DNA of 64,000 bases from an uncultured Eubacterium sp. (GTDB lineage Bacteria; Bacillota; Clostridia; Oscillospirales; Acutalibacteraceae): positions 45,350-109,349 of the forward strand of contig NZ_CAKTGT010000007.1 in NCBI RefSeq assembly GCF_934561735.1, read 5' to 3'. Within the stretch, counting starts at the first letter, position 1, and the number at the start of each line of letters is the position of its first letter. Below are positions 53,609-62,300 of this stretch, in pieces. The notes below the pieces were generated by a model. That model worked only from the letters and a program-made list of their open reading frames with translations, was not told the origin of the DNA and made no database searches. The translations under genes and the position numbers were made by a program.

Positions 53609-54830
53609 GTACGGTTTCAATAACGGAAATAAAAATAATCCGGATTTCTATTTTTCAAACAGCGAGGTAACGCCTCCTGTTAATAATAAAAACAATGCCC
53701 CAACCAATACCAAAACAAAAAAGAAGAAAAAGGCTTCAAGCGGTGTAGGTTCAACCTATCTTTTCTTTATAATTGTTATTGCCGTATCGGTTGTTATATC
53801 AATTTATGCAATTTTTTGTATGAATGATATTTTTGCAATTACAAAGACAAAGTCAAATGTAACTCTCTCTTATTCGCAGGCAGTTGAATCATCGGATGAT
53901 GCGGTTGATATGCTTGCCGATAAAGGTCTTATAAGATGCAAAAATTTTTGTAAGTTTTTTGTTAAGTTCAGGGATAAAATGATTAAAACTTCTCGACTTG
54001 GCGGTCCGTATGAGGCAGGCGTTTATTATCTCAACGGTAAAATGGGACTTGAGGGTATGCTTGTAACAATGCACGGTGACACCTCATCAAGCGAAACGGT
54101 TACTTTAACTTTCCCTGAAGGTCTTACAGTTCCCGAAATTGTTAATAAACTGTCGGAAAATGATGTTTGCGACAAAACAGCACTTCTTTCCGTTATTCAG
54201 TCAACCGATTTCACTTATTCACTTGTAACAAATCTTAAAGCGAGTGATTCTGTTCCGTATAGACTTGAGGGCTTTATGTTCCCGGATACTTATGAGTTCT
54301 TTATTAATGAAAGTGCCGCAAGTACCGTTCGTAAGTTTCTTGAAAACGGTGATTCAAAGTTTACTGAAAAATACAAGCAAAAAGCAGAAAAGATGGGATA
54401 TTCTACCTATCAAATCATAACCATTGCTTCTATTATTCAAAAAGAAGCCGCAAACGATGACCAGATGAAAACGATTGCTGGTATACTTTATAATCGTTTG
54501 GAGGATACCGTTAACTTCCCGACCTTGGGTTGTCAGTCCACTTCCGACTATATTACAAACAAGGTTGCACCTAATTTGTCGTCAACTTCATCTCATACTT
54601 CGGAATACTATATGACATATTACAATACCAATTTGTCATCAACTGTTGTCGGTTTACCGGCAGGTCCTATTTGTAATCCGGGTATAAATGCAATTCGTGC
54701 CGCTTTGTATCCAAAAGAAACATCCGCAAAGTTCTTTTTCCACGATACAAAAGGCAATATGTACACAGCAAAAACATACAGTGAATTTAAACAAAAGGTA
54801 CAAACCTACGCACCTTATTTGGAATATTAA
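53601..54830 (+). CDS. mltG: Endolytic murein transglycosylase MltG
   Basis: Cuts newly made glycan strands and sets their length. From 53601 it has 409 residues: a cytoplasmic tail rich in Asn and Lys (1-48), one helix (about 50-72), then the YceG domain with LTFPEGLTVPEIVNKLSEND, the catalytic Glu in IASIIQKEAANDDQM, and VVGLPAGPICNPGINAIRAAL. GGAGGG precedes this ATG; the frame from 53520 would overlap fthC. In Bacillus yrrL also precedes the U32 genes. Confidence 0.95.
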   Translation: MDKYGFNNGNKNNPDFYFSNSEVTPPVNNKNNAPTNTKTKKKKKASSGVGSTYLFFIIVIAVSVVISIYAIFCMNDIFAITKTKSNVTLSYSQAVESSDDAVDMLADKGLIRCKNFCKFFVKFRDKMIKTSRLGGPYEAGVYYLNGKMGLEGMLVTMHGDTSSSETVTLTFPEGLTVPEIVNKLSENDVCDKTALLSVIQSTDFTYSLVTNLKASDSVPYRLEGFMFPDTYEFFINESAASTVRKFLENGDSKFTEKYKQKAEKMGYSTYQIITIASIIQKEAANDDQMKTIAGILYNRLEDTVNFPTLGCQSTSDYITNKVAPNLSSTSSHTSEYYMTYYNTNLSSTVVGLPAGPICNPGINAIRAALYPKETSAKFFFHDTKGNMYTAKTYSEFKQKVQTYAPYLEY

Positions 54831-54833
54831 TAT

Positions 54834-56063
54834 ATGAATCAAAAATTAGAATTACTTTCTCCGTCGGGAGATATAGACAGATTAAAATTAGCGGTAAAGT
54901 TCGGTGCCGATGCCGTTTATGTCGGCGGTGAAATGTTTGGTATGCGAACAAATCCGTCGAATTTCAATGCCGAACAATTAAAAGAAGCGGTGAATATTGT
55001 TCACTCGGCGGGTAAAAGACTTTATTTAACATGCAACACCTTGCCGAGGAATAATGAACTCGGTGCGTTGCCTGATTATCTTAAATATGTTGCCGAAATC
55101 GGTGTAGATGCTCTTATCATTGCAGATATGGGTGTGCTTTCATTAGCAAAAAAGTATGCACCCGATACCGAAATTCATATGTCAACTCAAGTCGGTATTG
55201 TCAATTATGCGGCGGCTAATGCTCTTTATGATATGGGTGCAAAGCGTATAGTTACCGCAAGAGAACTTTCGCTTGATGAAATTAAAACTATTCGTGAAAA
55301 AACAAATCCTAATTTGGAAATTGAGGTCTTTGTTCACGGAGCTATGTGTATGTCTTTTAGCGGAAGATGTATTTTGTCGGATTATATGGTAGGCAGAGAT
55401 GCCAACAGAGGCGATTGTGCTCAGCCTTGCAGGTGGAAATATCATCTTGTTGAGGAAACTCGTCCCGGTCAGTACTTTCCTATTAATCAGGACGAAAACG
55501 GCACTTATATTTTCAACTCTCGTGATTTGTGTATGATTGACCATATCCCTGAGCTTGACCGTGCCGGTATTGATTCATTTAAGATTGAGGGCAGAGCAAA
55601 GAGCGAATATTATACCGCTATTGTAACTTATGCTTATCGTCATGCTATTGATGAATATTTAAAAGGCGGCAGAAAAGAAGATTTTGTTCCGTCACAGTGG
55701 ATTCTTGACGAAATGGAAAAAATGAGCCACCGTGAATACACAACAGGCTTTAATTTCGGACCGATTAAAAACGGTCAAGTGCTCGATACAGGCGGATATA
55801 TCCGTAATTGGGATGTGTGCGCACTTTACAAGAGCCAACAAAACGGACGCCTAACAGTTACACAGCGTAACAGATTTTATCAAGGCGACATCCTTGAGGT
55901 GGTTGAGCCGTTTAAGCAACCGTATCAAATTACTGTTGAAGAACTTTATAATGAAAAAGACGAAGAATTTGTTGATGTTGCAAACAAGGCAACCGATGTG
56001 TATTCTTTTAAGTGCGAAAAAGAAATATCACCCGATGCAATTTTCAGAGTGGAGCGTAAATAA
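54834..56063 (+). CDS. trhP: U32 family protein, tRNA hydroxylation (TrhP2/YrrO-like)
   Basis: A 409-residue member of the U32 family. The family is named for peptidases but is now known to include the tRNA uridine-34 hydroxylation proteins (TrhP) and related RNA hydroxylases. It has ELLSPSGDIDRLKLAVKFGADAVYVG, FVHGAMCMSFSGRCILSDYM, and a Cys-rich segment RGDCAQPCRWKYHL, which supports iron-sulfur binding. It follows mltG by 3 nt, matching Bacillus yrrL...yrrO. Only one U32 gene is here, where Bacillus has two. Confidence 0.9.
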   Translation: MNQKLELLSPSGDIDRLKLAVKFGADAVYVGGEMFGMRTNPSNFNAEQLKEAVNIVHSAGKRLYLTCNTLPRNNELGALPDYLKYVAEIGVDALIIADMGVLSLAKKYAPDTEIHMSTQVGIVNYAAANALYDMGAKRIVTARELSLDEIKTIREKTNPNLEIEVFVHGAMCMSFSGRCILSDYMVGRDANRGDCAQPCRWKYHLVEETRPGQYFPINQDENGTYIFNSRDLCMIDHIPELDRAGIDSFKIEGRAKSEYYTAIVTYAYRHAIDEYLKGGRKEDFVPSQWILDEMEKMSHREYTTGFNFGPIKNGQVLDTGGYIRNWDVCALYKSQQNGRLTVTQRNRFYQGDILEVVEPFKQPYQITVEELYNEKDEEFVDVANKATDVYSFKCEKEISPDAIFRVERK

Positions 56064-56068
56064 AATTA

Positions 56069-56106
56069 ACCCCTTTTGTACATAATCAGTACAAAGGGGT
56101 ATTTTT
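56069..56106 (+). terminator. Terminator hairpin that contains the next gene's Shine-Dalgarno
   Basis: ACCCCTTTTGTAC (56069-56081) pairs with GTACAAAGGGGT (56089-56100) with one bulged T and a 7-nt loop. Then comes ATTTTT, and the ATG of the penicillin-binding protein is at 56107. AAAGGGG (56093-56099) is the only possible ribosome binding site, 7 nt before the ATG. One element therefore looks able to stop upstream transcripts and to hide the next gene's binding site. Confidence 0.8.
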
Positions 56107-57609
56107 ATGTATAAAAGAATTTTGTCGTTTTCACTTGCGATAACCTTGCTGCTTTGTGGAATTTGCGGAAGAATCGGTTACATTATATTCAGCAAAAACT
56201 ATGTTGTTTCGGGCGGAAAAAATTCGTATTCCGTAACTATTGATCGGAAACAACCAACAGTTTATTATCGCTCAGGGATTGTTGCAACAAATAATGCTTA
56301 TAAATATATTGCTGTAATTCGTCCTAATCCTCGTTCAATCGGCGAACTTGAAAAAGTTTTCTCAAAATCTGAACAAAAAGAAATTATCAACGAATTGAAA
56401 AACGGAAAACCTGTTGTTCGTTTGCTTGATGAGTATCCGTCACAAACATTCAAATCAATTAAGGTATATAAAAGATATGACGATGACAACAATCTTCATC
56501 AAATTATTGCAAAGCAATCAAACGGGTTGCTTAATCATACAGGCGAAGAAATAGGTAAAAGCACGGTTATGTTCGGTGTAGACGCAAACGGAAGAATTCT
56601 TGACGGTGACGGAGGAACTCTTGAACAAACTAATTATGATTCAAAAGAAGGTTATCGTCTTTCTGTTGATAAAAGAATTCAGGATATAACAGTTGATGCT
56701 TCTTCAAAAATGAAAAACGGATGCGTAATTGTTATGAATACCAAGGATTACTCAATTCTTGCGTGTGTAAACAAGCCGTTTGATAATTATTTAATCAAAG
56801 CATTCAGTCGGTATTCTGTGGGTTCTGTGTTTAAAATAGTCGTTGCCGCCTGTGCTCTTGAAAATAATGTGAACATTAAATATAATTGCACCGGTAAAAT
56901 TAAGGTAGGTGATACCGAATTTTCCTGCCAAAATAATCATATTCATTCAAATCAAACACTCAAACAGGCACTTGCCAATTCGTGCAACTGCTATTTTGTA
57001 AATTTAGCAAATACTTTGGGTAGTGATAAATTGCTTGAAACTTGCGATAAGTTGGGCTTTAATGATTATACAAATCTATTTGACGGATGGAATATAGTCA
57101 ATTCATATTTGCCGACAAAATCGGATTTGCTCTCAAAAGGCGAGCTTTCTCTTTTCGGCTTCGGTCAAGGTAAGTTAACCGCTTCACCGCTTCAAATCGC
57201 TTCCGTACTTTGCACAATAGCAAATGACGGTTACTATTCACAGCCTAAACTTGTCCTCTCAAATGTAAACAATCAAAATGTGCAAACTGATATTGTTTAT
57301 CCCTCAAAAGAAAAAGTTTTGAAAACAAATACTTGCAAAAAACTTATTGAATATATGCGTTATGTTGTTACCGACGGAACAGCCCGTATTGTTATGAACG
57401 GCGACAAAAAGTCGGCAGGTAAAACTGCAACTGCTCAGACAGGACAGTATTATAACGGTGTAGAAAAATTAAACACTTGGTTTGTAGGCCTTTATCCGTA
57501 TGATAATCCCCAATATGCCGTTGTTGTTATGACAGAACAGGGAAGTTCCGGTGCTGAGGATTGTTGTCCGATTTTCAGTACTATAGTTGGACAACTTGAA
57601 AATTTGTGA
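56107..57609 (+). CDS. Class B-type penicillin-binding protein, probably sporulation-linked
   Basis: A 500-residue protein with one N-terminal helix (5-25) and a transpeptidase domain. Motifs are SVFK (Ser240-Lys243), SCN (Ser292-Asn294), and KTA at 439-441 where nearly all relatives have KTG. The first 200 residues lack a glycosyltransferase domain. Bacillus PBP4b (yrrR), a mother-cell-specific class B PBP, lies in the same mltG-trhP neighbourhood, so a role in spore peptidoglycan is inferred. The start codon abuts a terminator that contains its ribosome binding site. Confidence 0.86.
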   Translation: MYKRILSFSLAITLLLCGICGRIGYIIFSKNYVVSGGKNSYSVTIDRKQPTVYYRSGIVATNNAYKYIAVIRPNPRSIGELEKVFSKSEQKEIINELKNGKPVVRLLDEYPSQTFKSIKVYKRYDDDNNLHQIIAKQSNGLLNHTGEEIGKSTVMFGVDANGRILDGDGGTLEQTNYDSKEGYRLSVDKRIQDITVDASSKMKNGCVIVMNTKDYSILACVNKPFDNYLIKAFSRYSVGSVFKIVVAACALENNVNIKYNCTGKIKVGDTEFSCQNNHIHSNQTLKQALANSCNCYFVNLANTLGSDKLLETCDKLGFNDYTNLFDGWNIVNSYLPTKSDLLSKGELSLFGFGQGKLTASPLQIASVLCTIANDGYYSQPKLVLSNVNNQNVQTDIVYPSKEKVLKTNTCKKLIEYMRYVVTDGTARIVMNGDKKSAGKTATAQTGQYYNGVEKLNTWFVGLYPYDNPQYAVVVMTEQGSSGAEDCCPIFSTIVGQLENL

Positions 57610-57615
57610 TATAAT
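57587..57615 (+). promoter_or_regulatory. Sigma-A promoter for the WYL regulator
   Basis: TTGGAC (57587-57592) and a perfect TATAAT (57610-57615) are 17 nt apart, overlapping the 3' end of the PBP gene. The start is about 27 nt before the regulator's ATG. Confidence 0.65.
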
Positions 57616-57648
57616 ATAGCCATAGCATATGTTAAAGGAGAATACACT

Positions 57649-58641
57649 ATGGCAGGAGCAAAATTAAAGACATTGCTTGTTTTCAAATATCTTGATGAAT
57701 ATTCGGATGAAAACAATCCGCTTTCAACAAGTCAAATTATTGAAATGCTGGCAAGCGAGGGAATTAAGTGCGAACGCAAGTCGATTTATGCCGATGTTAA
57801 AACATTAAAGGAAATCGGCTACGATATTATGTCGATAAAATCGCCTAAACGAGGCTTTTTTATGGCAAGTCGTAAATTTGAAATACCTGAAGTTCGCTTG
57901 CTTATTGACGCTGTTACTTCAGCGGGATTTATCACACCAAAAAAAACACAAATCCTTGTTGAAAAACTCGAATCGCTTGTGTCAAAAAATCAGGCGAATT
58001 CTATTGTAACACAGGTATATATCGACCCGAACGCAAAATGTGATAATGAGGAAATTTATTATATCATCGATACGCTCCACAAGGCTATTCAAGACCGTAA
58101 AAAAGTTAAATTCATATATAAACGCCGTAATATTGATGTTGAAAATAAAAAGAATTATACCGAAAAAACATTTACCGTTTCGCCTTATGCGCTTATTTGG
58201 AAGGATGACCATTACTATTTAATTTGCAACAATCAAAAGTACAATAATATAATGAATTTGCGTGTTGACCGTATCAGAAAGGTTAATACTCTTGATGAAC
58301 CTGCCAGACCGGTCGGTGAGGTAAGCGAGTATAAGATTTCTTTTGATGTTGCCGATTATTCAAAAAAGATGTTCAATATGTACAGCGGCAAGTCGGATAA
58401 AATCAGAATTTCCTGCGAACTTGAACTCCGTGAGCAAATTATGGACCGCTTCGGTGCAAAAGTTCCGCTCTCGGCATACGACAGTTCTCATTTTGAAACA
58501 ACCGTTGATGTCGCCGTATCCGACGGCTTAATTGCATGGCTTATGTCTTTCGGCAAAAAGGTTAAGGTTCTCGAGCCGCAATACCTTGCCGATGCCGTTA
58601 AAGAGCGTGCACAGCAAATCGCAAAATTGTATGATGAATAA
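57649..58641 (+). CDS. WYL-domain transcriptional regulator
   Basis: A 330-residue DNA-binding protein. An N-terminal winged helix contains TSQIIEMLASEGIKCERKSIYADVKTL (about 22-48). The WYL domain in the middle has VKFIYKRRNID and YALIWKDDHYYLICNN; a WCX-like C-terminal domain ends at YLADAVKERAQQI. WYL domains sense nucleic acids or second messengers. It lies upstream of the LRR-lipase gene, and a 10-bp inverted repeat with several GTAACA half-sites sits between them. Confidence 0.92.
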   Translation: MAGAKLKTLLVFKYLDEYSDENNPLSTSQIIEMLASEGIKCERKSIYADVKTLKEIGYDIMSIKSPKRGFFMASRKFEIPEVRLLIDAVTSAGFITPKKTQILVEKLESLVSKNQANSIVTQVYIDPNAKCDNEEIYYIIDTLHKAIQDRKKVKFIYKRRNIDVENKKNYTEKTFTVSPYALIWKDDHYYLICNNQKYNNIMNLRVDRIRKVNTLDEPARPVGEVSEYKISFDVADYSKKMFNMYSGKSDKIRISCELELREQIMDRFGAKVPLSAYDSSHFETTVDVAVSDGLIAWLMSFGKKVKVLEPQYLADAVKERAQQIAKLYDE

Positions 58642-58644
58642 TAT

Positions 58645-58690
58645 ATATGTTACTGCATAACGGATTTTAGGTAACACCCAAGTAACATAT
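58645..58690 (+). promoter_or_regulatory. Inverted repeat with GTAACA half-sites before the LRR-lipase gene
   Basis: ATATGTTACT (58645-58654) and AGTAACATAT (58681-58690) are perfect inverted repeats of ten bases, 26 nt apart. Two more GTAACA copies lie at 58671 and 58711. It may be the regulator's operator, or a weak terminator stem for the WYL gene; there is no T run directly behind it. Confidence 0.45.
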
Positions 58691-58693
58691 TGC

Positions 58694-58750
58694 AAAATTT
58701 TCTCCTTTGTGTAACAATACTTATGTATTAAAAACAAAGGAGAAATTTTT
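58694..58750 (+). promoter_or_regulatory. Hairpin covering the ribosome binding site of the LRR-lipase gene
   Basis: Arms 58694-58710 and 58734-58750 pair at 16 of 17 positions, including 12 consecutive bases across AAAGGAG (58736-58742), the gene's binding site. The loop is 23 nt. The 3' arm ends TTTTT directly before the ATG at 58751. It should block translation when the whole region is transcribed, or act as a terminator. Confidence 0.65.
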
Positions 58751-61700
58751 ATGAAAAAAGTTATTAGTTTACTAATGTCGTTTGTTATGCTCCTCAGCGT
58801 AACAGCCGGAGTGAATTTGTCTGCATATGCGGCTGATGCCACTTCCGGTAAATGTGGCGATAGTGCTTATTGGAATTATGATGAGGATACTAAAACTCTA
58901 ACAATTTCAGGTTCAGGAAGGATGAATAATTATTCTAATTCTTCAGATACTCCTTGGGAACGAATTTACAAAAAAATTAAAAAAATTTATATTAAAAATA
59001 ATATAATCAGCATTGGTGATCATGCGTTTGAATGGTTTGAAAATTTAACAAGTGTAAAAATACCAAATAGTGTAACAAGTATTGGTGATTGTGCGTTTTT
59101 TACTTGTAGAAGTTTAACAAGTGTAACAATACCCGATAGTGTAACAATCATTGGTGATTTTGCTTTTTGTTATTGTTCAAGTTTAACAAGTGTTACAATA
59201 TCAAATAACGTAACAAGTATTGGCTATTCTGTGTTTGATTCTTGTGATAATTTAGAAAGTGTAACAATACCAAATAGTGTAACAAGCATCGATGATCATG
59301 CATTTGAAGGTTGTCGTAATTTAATAAGTGTAACAATACCAAATAGCGTAACAAGCATTGGTGATTTTGCATTTTATATTTGTGATAGTTTAACAAGTGT
59401 AACAATACCAAATAGCGTAACAAGTATCGGTGAAAATGCATTTGATTATTGTTTAAGTTTAACAAGTGTAACAATACCAAATAGTGTGACGACAATTGGA
59501 AATTATGCATTTGCTGAATGCAGTAGTTTAATAAATATTGAGGTAGATTCCGATAATTCGAATTACTCATCAAAGGATGGAGTGCTTTTTGACAAAAACA
59601 AGTCAAAATTGATTCAATATCCGATAGGTAATCAAAGAACAGAATATACTGTACCAAACAGTGTAACAAGCATTGGTGATGGTGCATTTTATAATTGTTC
59701 AAGTTTAACAAGTGTGACAATTCCTGATAGTGTAACGAGTATTGGTTATTCGGTATTTAAAGATTGTAAGAATTTAAAAGATGTATATTATTCAGGTTCA
59801 GAAGAGCAGTGGAAAAAAATTTCAATTAATAATAATAATGAACCTTTAACCAAAGCAACTATCCATTATAATTCTTCACCGCAAAGTTTTAAAGTTGTTG
59901 ATAAAACATATAAAGATAAATACGGCTTTTATTACACAGATGATTATTTCAAAAAGCCTGCTACAAAATACAACCAAAGTCTTGCTACAATGTCGTTGTG
60001 CCTTGCATTAAGTACATATCAAAATGAAGATAAAAAAATATATCATGAAAATGTATCTGATGTTTTTGGTAAATGCGGATTCGTTGTAGACGGTGCAGAC
60101 AGTACTTTCCAACAACAAAATTATGATATAAAAACGGGCACAGATACAATCGCATGCTCATTTGCAAACAAAAAAATCGGCGACAGCACGCTTGTTGCCG
60201 TTGCAGTAAGAAGCGGTGGATACGGTGCGGAATGGGCAAGTAATTTAACTCTCGGTCTTTCAGGTGACCATGCCGGATTTGATGACGCTTCAAACAAAGT
60301 GTATAAATACCTTGCTGAATATGTAAACAGTAGAAATATTACCGGAAAGGTGAAGTTCTGGATAACCGGATTTAGCCGTGGAGGAGCAACTGCAAATCTT
60401 CTTGCCGCTAAACTCGATAATACTATTGATTCTCATCCGAAAATTACTTATTCAAAAGAAGATGTTTATGCCTACACATTTGCAACCCCTGCCGGTGCTG
60501 TGAAAAGCAATAATCCTCACAGTAAAAAATATAATAATATATTTAATATCATAAATTTCCATGATCTTGTTCCGCTTGTGGCACCGTCTCAATTTGGCTG
60601 GAGCTTTGACAGATACGGAATCACAAAGGTATTGCCGTTTAGCGAGTCAAATAAAGGGGCAGTTAAATTTCAGCAAAAAATGATTAAATATCTTAACGGA
60701 ATGGGATGTGAATATAAAGTTAATAATTTTAAAAGTTATATTTATAATTATTTAAATCCTCTTGGATATGCTACGGCTATTGAACAGAAAAATAATCACG
60801 ATACGCTTGGTGTATTCAACAGAAAATTTATAAAATCGGTTGCAACTCAAATTGGAGGAAGACCAGCATATGTGTTGACGTATCAAAATGAACTTAGAAG
60901 CTTTGCTTCAAAAAACGCTGTTGGCATTGCTAATGGTGTTTTAAGTGAAGTAGAGCGTGCTAGATTAATCACTTTGTTGTTAGGTGAAGGTATACTGCAT
61001 CCGCATTTAACAGCAACAGCAATAAAAAATTTCGATTTGTTGACTGTGGTTCATTCTGAAAACGAAAACTATCTTGCATGGATGATGTGCATGGATAAAA
61101 ATTATGACTCTTCAAATCATGAATATTTTACAAACGGTGATTACAGAGTTGTAAAAGTTAATTGTCCGGTTGATGTTAATGTTTATGACGAAAGCAATAA
61201 TCTCGTTGCTTCTATTATTAATGATGTTCCTCAACAAATTGATGGAAGCACAATTATTTCCTCAATTGATGAAAACGAACAAAAGGTTGTATATTTGCCG
61301 GTAGACGGTGAATACAGAGTAGAAGTTAAAGCAAGAGAAAATTGCCAAACAACTTATACTGTAAATGAATATACAGGCTTCAGTTCTGATCTTTCAAAAG
61401 TTGTTGCATATCAAGATGTTGATATGAAGAAGAACGAAACATTAATTTCAAATGTTGATTCATATACAAATGAAGAAATAAGTGATGAAGAAGGCACAAC
61501 AAACGGTAGTTCTGTTGATTATAATCTTGAGTTAAATAATAAAGAACTTACTCCTGAAGTTAATGCAACAGGTGAAGAAATCAAAAATGTTACATATACA
61601 GTAAATGTATCGTATGACGAAAATCAAGGTGCAGCTTCCGCCGGCGGAAAATTTACGGCAGGTGATTTCTGCTTGCTGACAGCAACTGCAAAAGAGGGAT

Positions 61701-62284
61701 ATACCTTCGACGGTTGGTATATCGACGGCAAAAAAGTTTCTTCCGATGCGTCATATAGATTTGCCGTAAAGTCAAATGTTAATGTTGAAGCAAAGTTCAA
61801 ATCTGCTGAAACAGGTGGTTCAACAGGCGGTTCAACAGGTGGAGGCTCTACTGATCCGACTCCAACACCTGGTGGTGGCGGTGGCGGAGGTGCAATTCCT
61901 GCACCAGAACCAACTCCAAACGACACAGATAAAAAAGATGATGAAAATAAGCCTGAAACAAAGCCAAATCAATCTCAAAACACTTCAACTTCAGCAACAC
62001 AGAAGTTAAGCGTTAAAAAGCTTGTTTCAAAGAAAAAGGCACTTGTAGTTTATTGGAACAAGATTGCAGATGTTTCGGGTTATCAAATTCAAGTAGCTAC
62101 CGACAAGAAGTTTAAGAAAAACAAAAAGACCGTTACCGTTGCAAAGCAAAACGCAAGCAAGAAAACCGTTAAAAAGCTTAAATCAAAGAAAAAGTACTTT
62201 GTTCGAGTAAGAGCATATAAAAAAGTTAACGGCAAAAAGTCTTATGGCAAATGGTCAAAGATTAAATCGGTAAAAACCAAATAA
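58751..62284 (+). CDS. Secreted BspA-like leucine-rich-repeat protein with an internal lipase-like domain
   Basis: A 1177-residue surface protein. Signal peptide 1-27 (cleavage near AYA). LRR block of the BspA/TpLRR type from about 70 to 360, with the 23-residue unit L-T-S-V-T-I-P-N-S-V-T-S-I-G. A class 3 lipase-like alpha/beta-hydrolase region (about 400-700) has GFSRGG with Ser542 as likely nucleophile and NFHDLVPLV as the likely Asp. An InlB_B/Listeria-type beta repeat (about 955-1015), a Gly-Thr-Pro linker, and a lysine-rich fibronectin III-like domain at the C-terminus follow. No LPxTG motif. Substrate unknown; it could act on host or food lipids or be an adhesin. Confidence 0.85.
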   Translation: MKKVISLLMSFVMLLSVTAGVNLSAYAADATSGKCGDSAYWNYDEDTKTLTISGSGRMNNYSNSSDTPWERIYKKIKKIYIKNNIISIGDHAFEWFENLTSVKIPNSVTSIGDCAFFTCRSLTSVTIPDSVTIIGDFAFCYCSSLTSVTISNNVTSIGYSVFDSCDNLESVTIPNSVTSIDDHAFEGCRNLISVTIPNSVTSIGDFAFYICDSLTSVTIPNSVTSIGENAFDYCLSLTSVTIPNSVTTIGNYAFAECSSLINIEVDSDNSNYSSKDGVLFDKNKSKLIQYPIGNQRTEYTVPNSVTSIGDGAFYNCSSLTSVTIPDSVTSIGYSVFKDCKNLKDVYYSGSEEQWKKISINNNNEPLTKATIHYNSSPQSFKVVDKTYKDKYGFYYTDDYFKKPATKYNQSLATMSLCLALSTYQNEDKKIYHENVSDVFGKCGFVVDGADSTFQQQNYDIKTGTDTIACSFANKKIGDSTLVAVAVRSGGYGAEWASNLTLGLSGDHAGFDDASNKVYKYLAEYVNSRNITGKVKFWITGFSRGGATANLLAAKLDNTIDSHPKITYSKEDVYAYTFATPAGAVKSNNPHSKKYNNIFNIINFHDLVPLVAPSQFGWSFDRYGITKVLPFSESNKGAVKFQQKMIKYLNGMGCEYKVNNFKSYIYNYLNPLGYATAIEQKNNHDTLGVFNRKFIKSVATQIGGRPAYVLTYQNELRSFASKNAVGIANGVLSEVERARLITLLLGEGILHPHLTATAIKNFDLLTVVHSENENYLAWMMCMDKNYDSSNHEYFTNGDYRVVKVNCPVDVNVYDESNNLVASIINDVPQQIDGSTIISSIDENEQKVVYLPVDGEYRVEVKARENCQTTYTVNEYTGFSSDLSKVVAYQDVDMKKNETLISNVDSYTNEEISDEEGTTNGSSVDYNLELNNKELTPEVNATGEEIKNVTYTVNVSYDENQGAASAGGKFTAGDFCLLTATAKEGYTFDGWYIDGKKVSSDASYRFAVKSNVNVEAKFKSAETGGSTGGSTGGGSTDPTPTPGGGGGGGAIPAPEPTPNDTDKKDDENKPETKPNQSQNTSTSATQKLSVKKLVSKKKALVVYWNKIADVSGYQIQVATDKKFKKNKKTVTVAKQNASKKTVKKLKSKKKYFVRVRAYKKVNGKKSYGKWSKIKSVKTK
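59045..59527 (+). repeat. Seven tandem 69-bp repeats coding for LRR units
   Basis: Seven consecutive 69-base units run from 59045 to 59527, with two more after a 180-base island (around 59640-59780). Neighbouring units share long stretches, such as AGTGTAACAATACCAAATAG. They encode the BspA repeats of the surface protein. Unit number could vary between strains by recombination. Confidence 0.9.
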
Positions 62285-62300
62285 GGTAATAAAGAAATAA

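Noticed and set aside
59045..59780. Regular repeats that might suggest a CRISPR array
   Set aside because: The 69-bp units are in frame, contiguous without spacers, and encode LRR residues.
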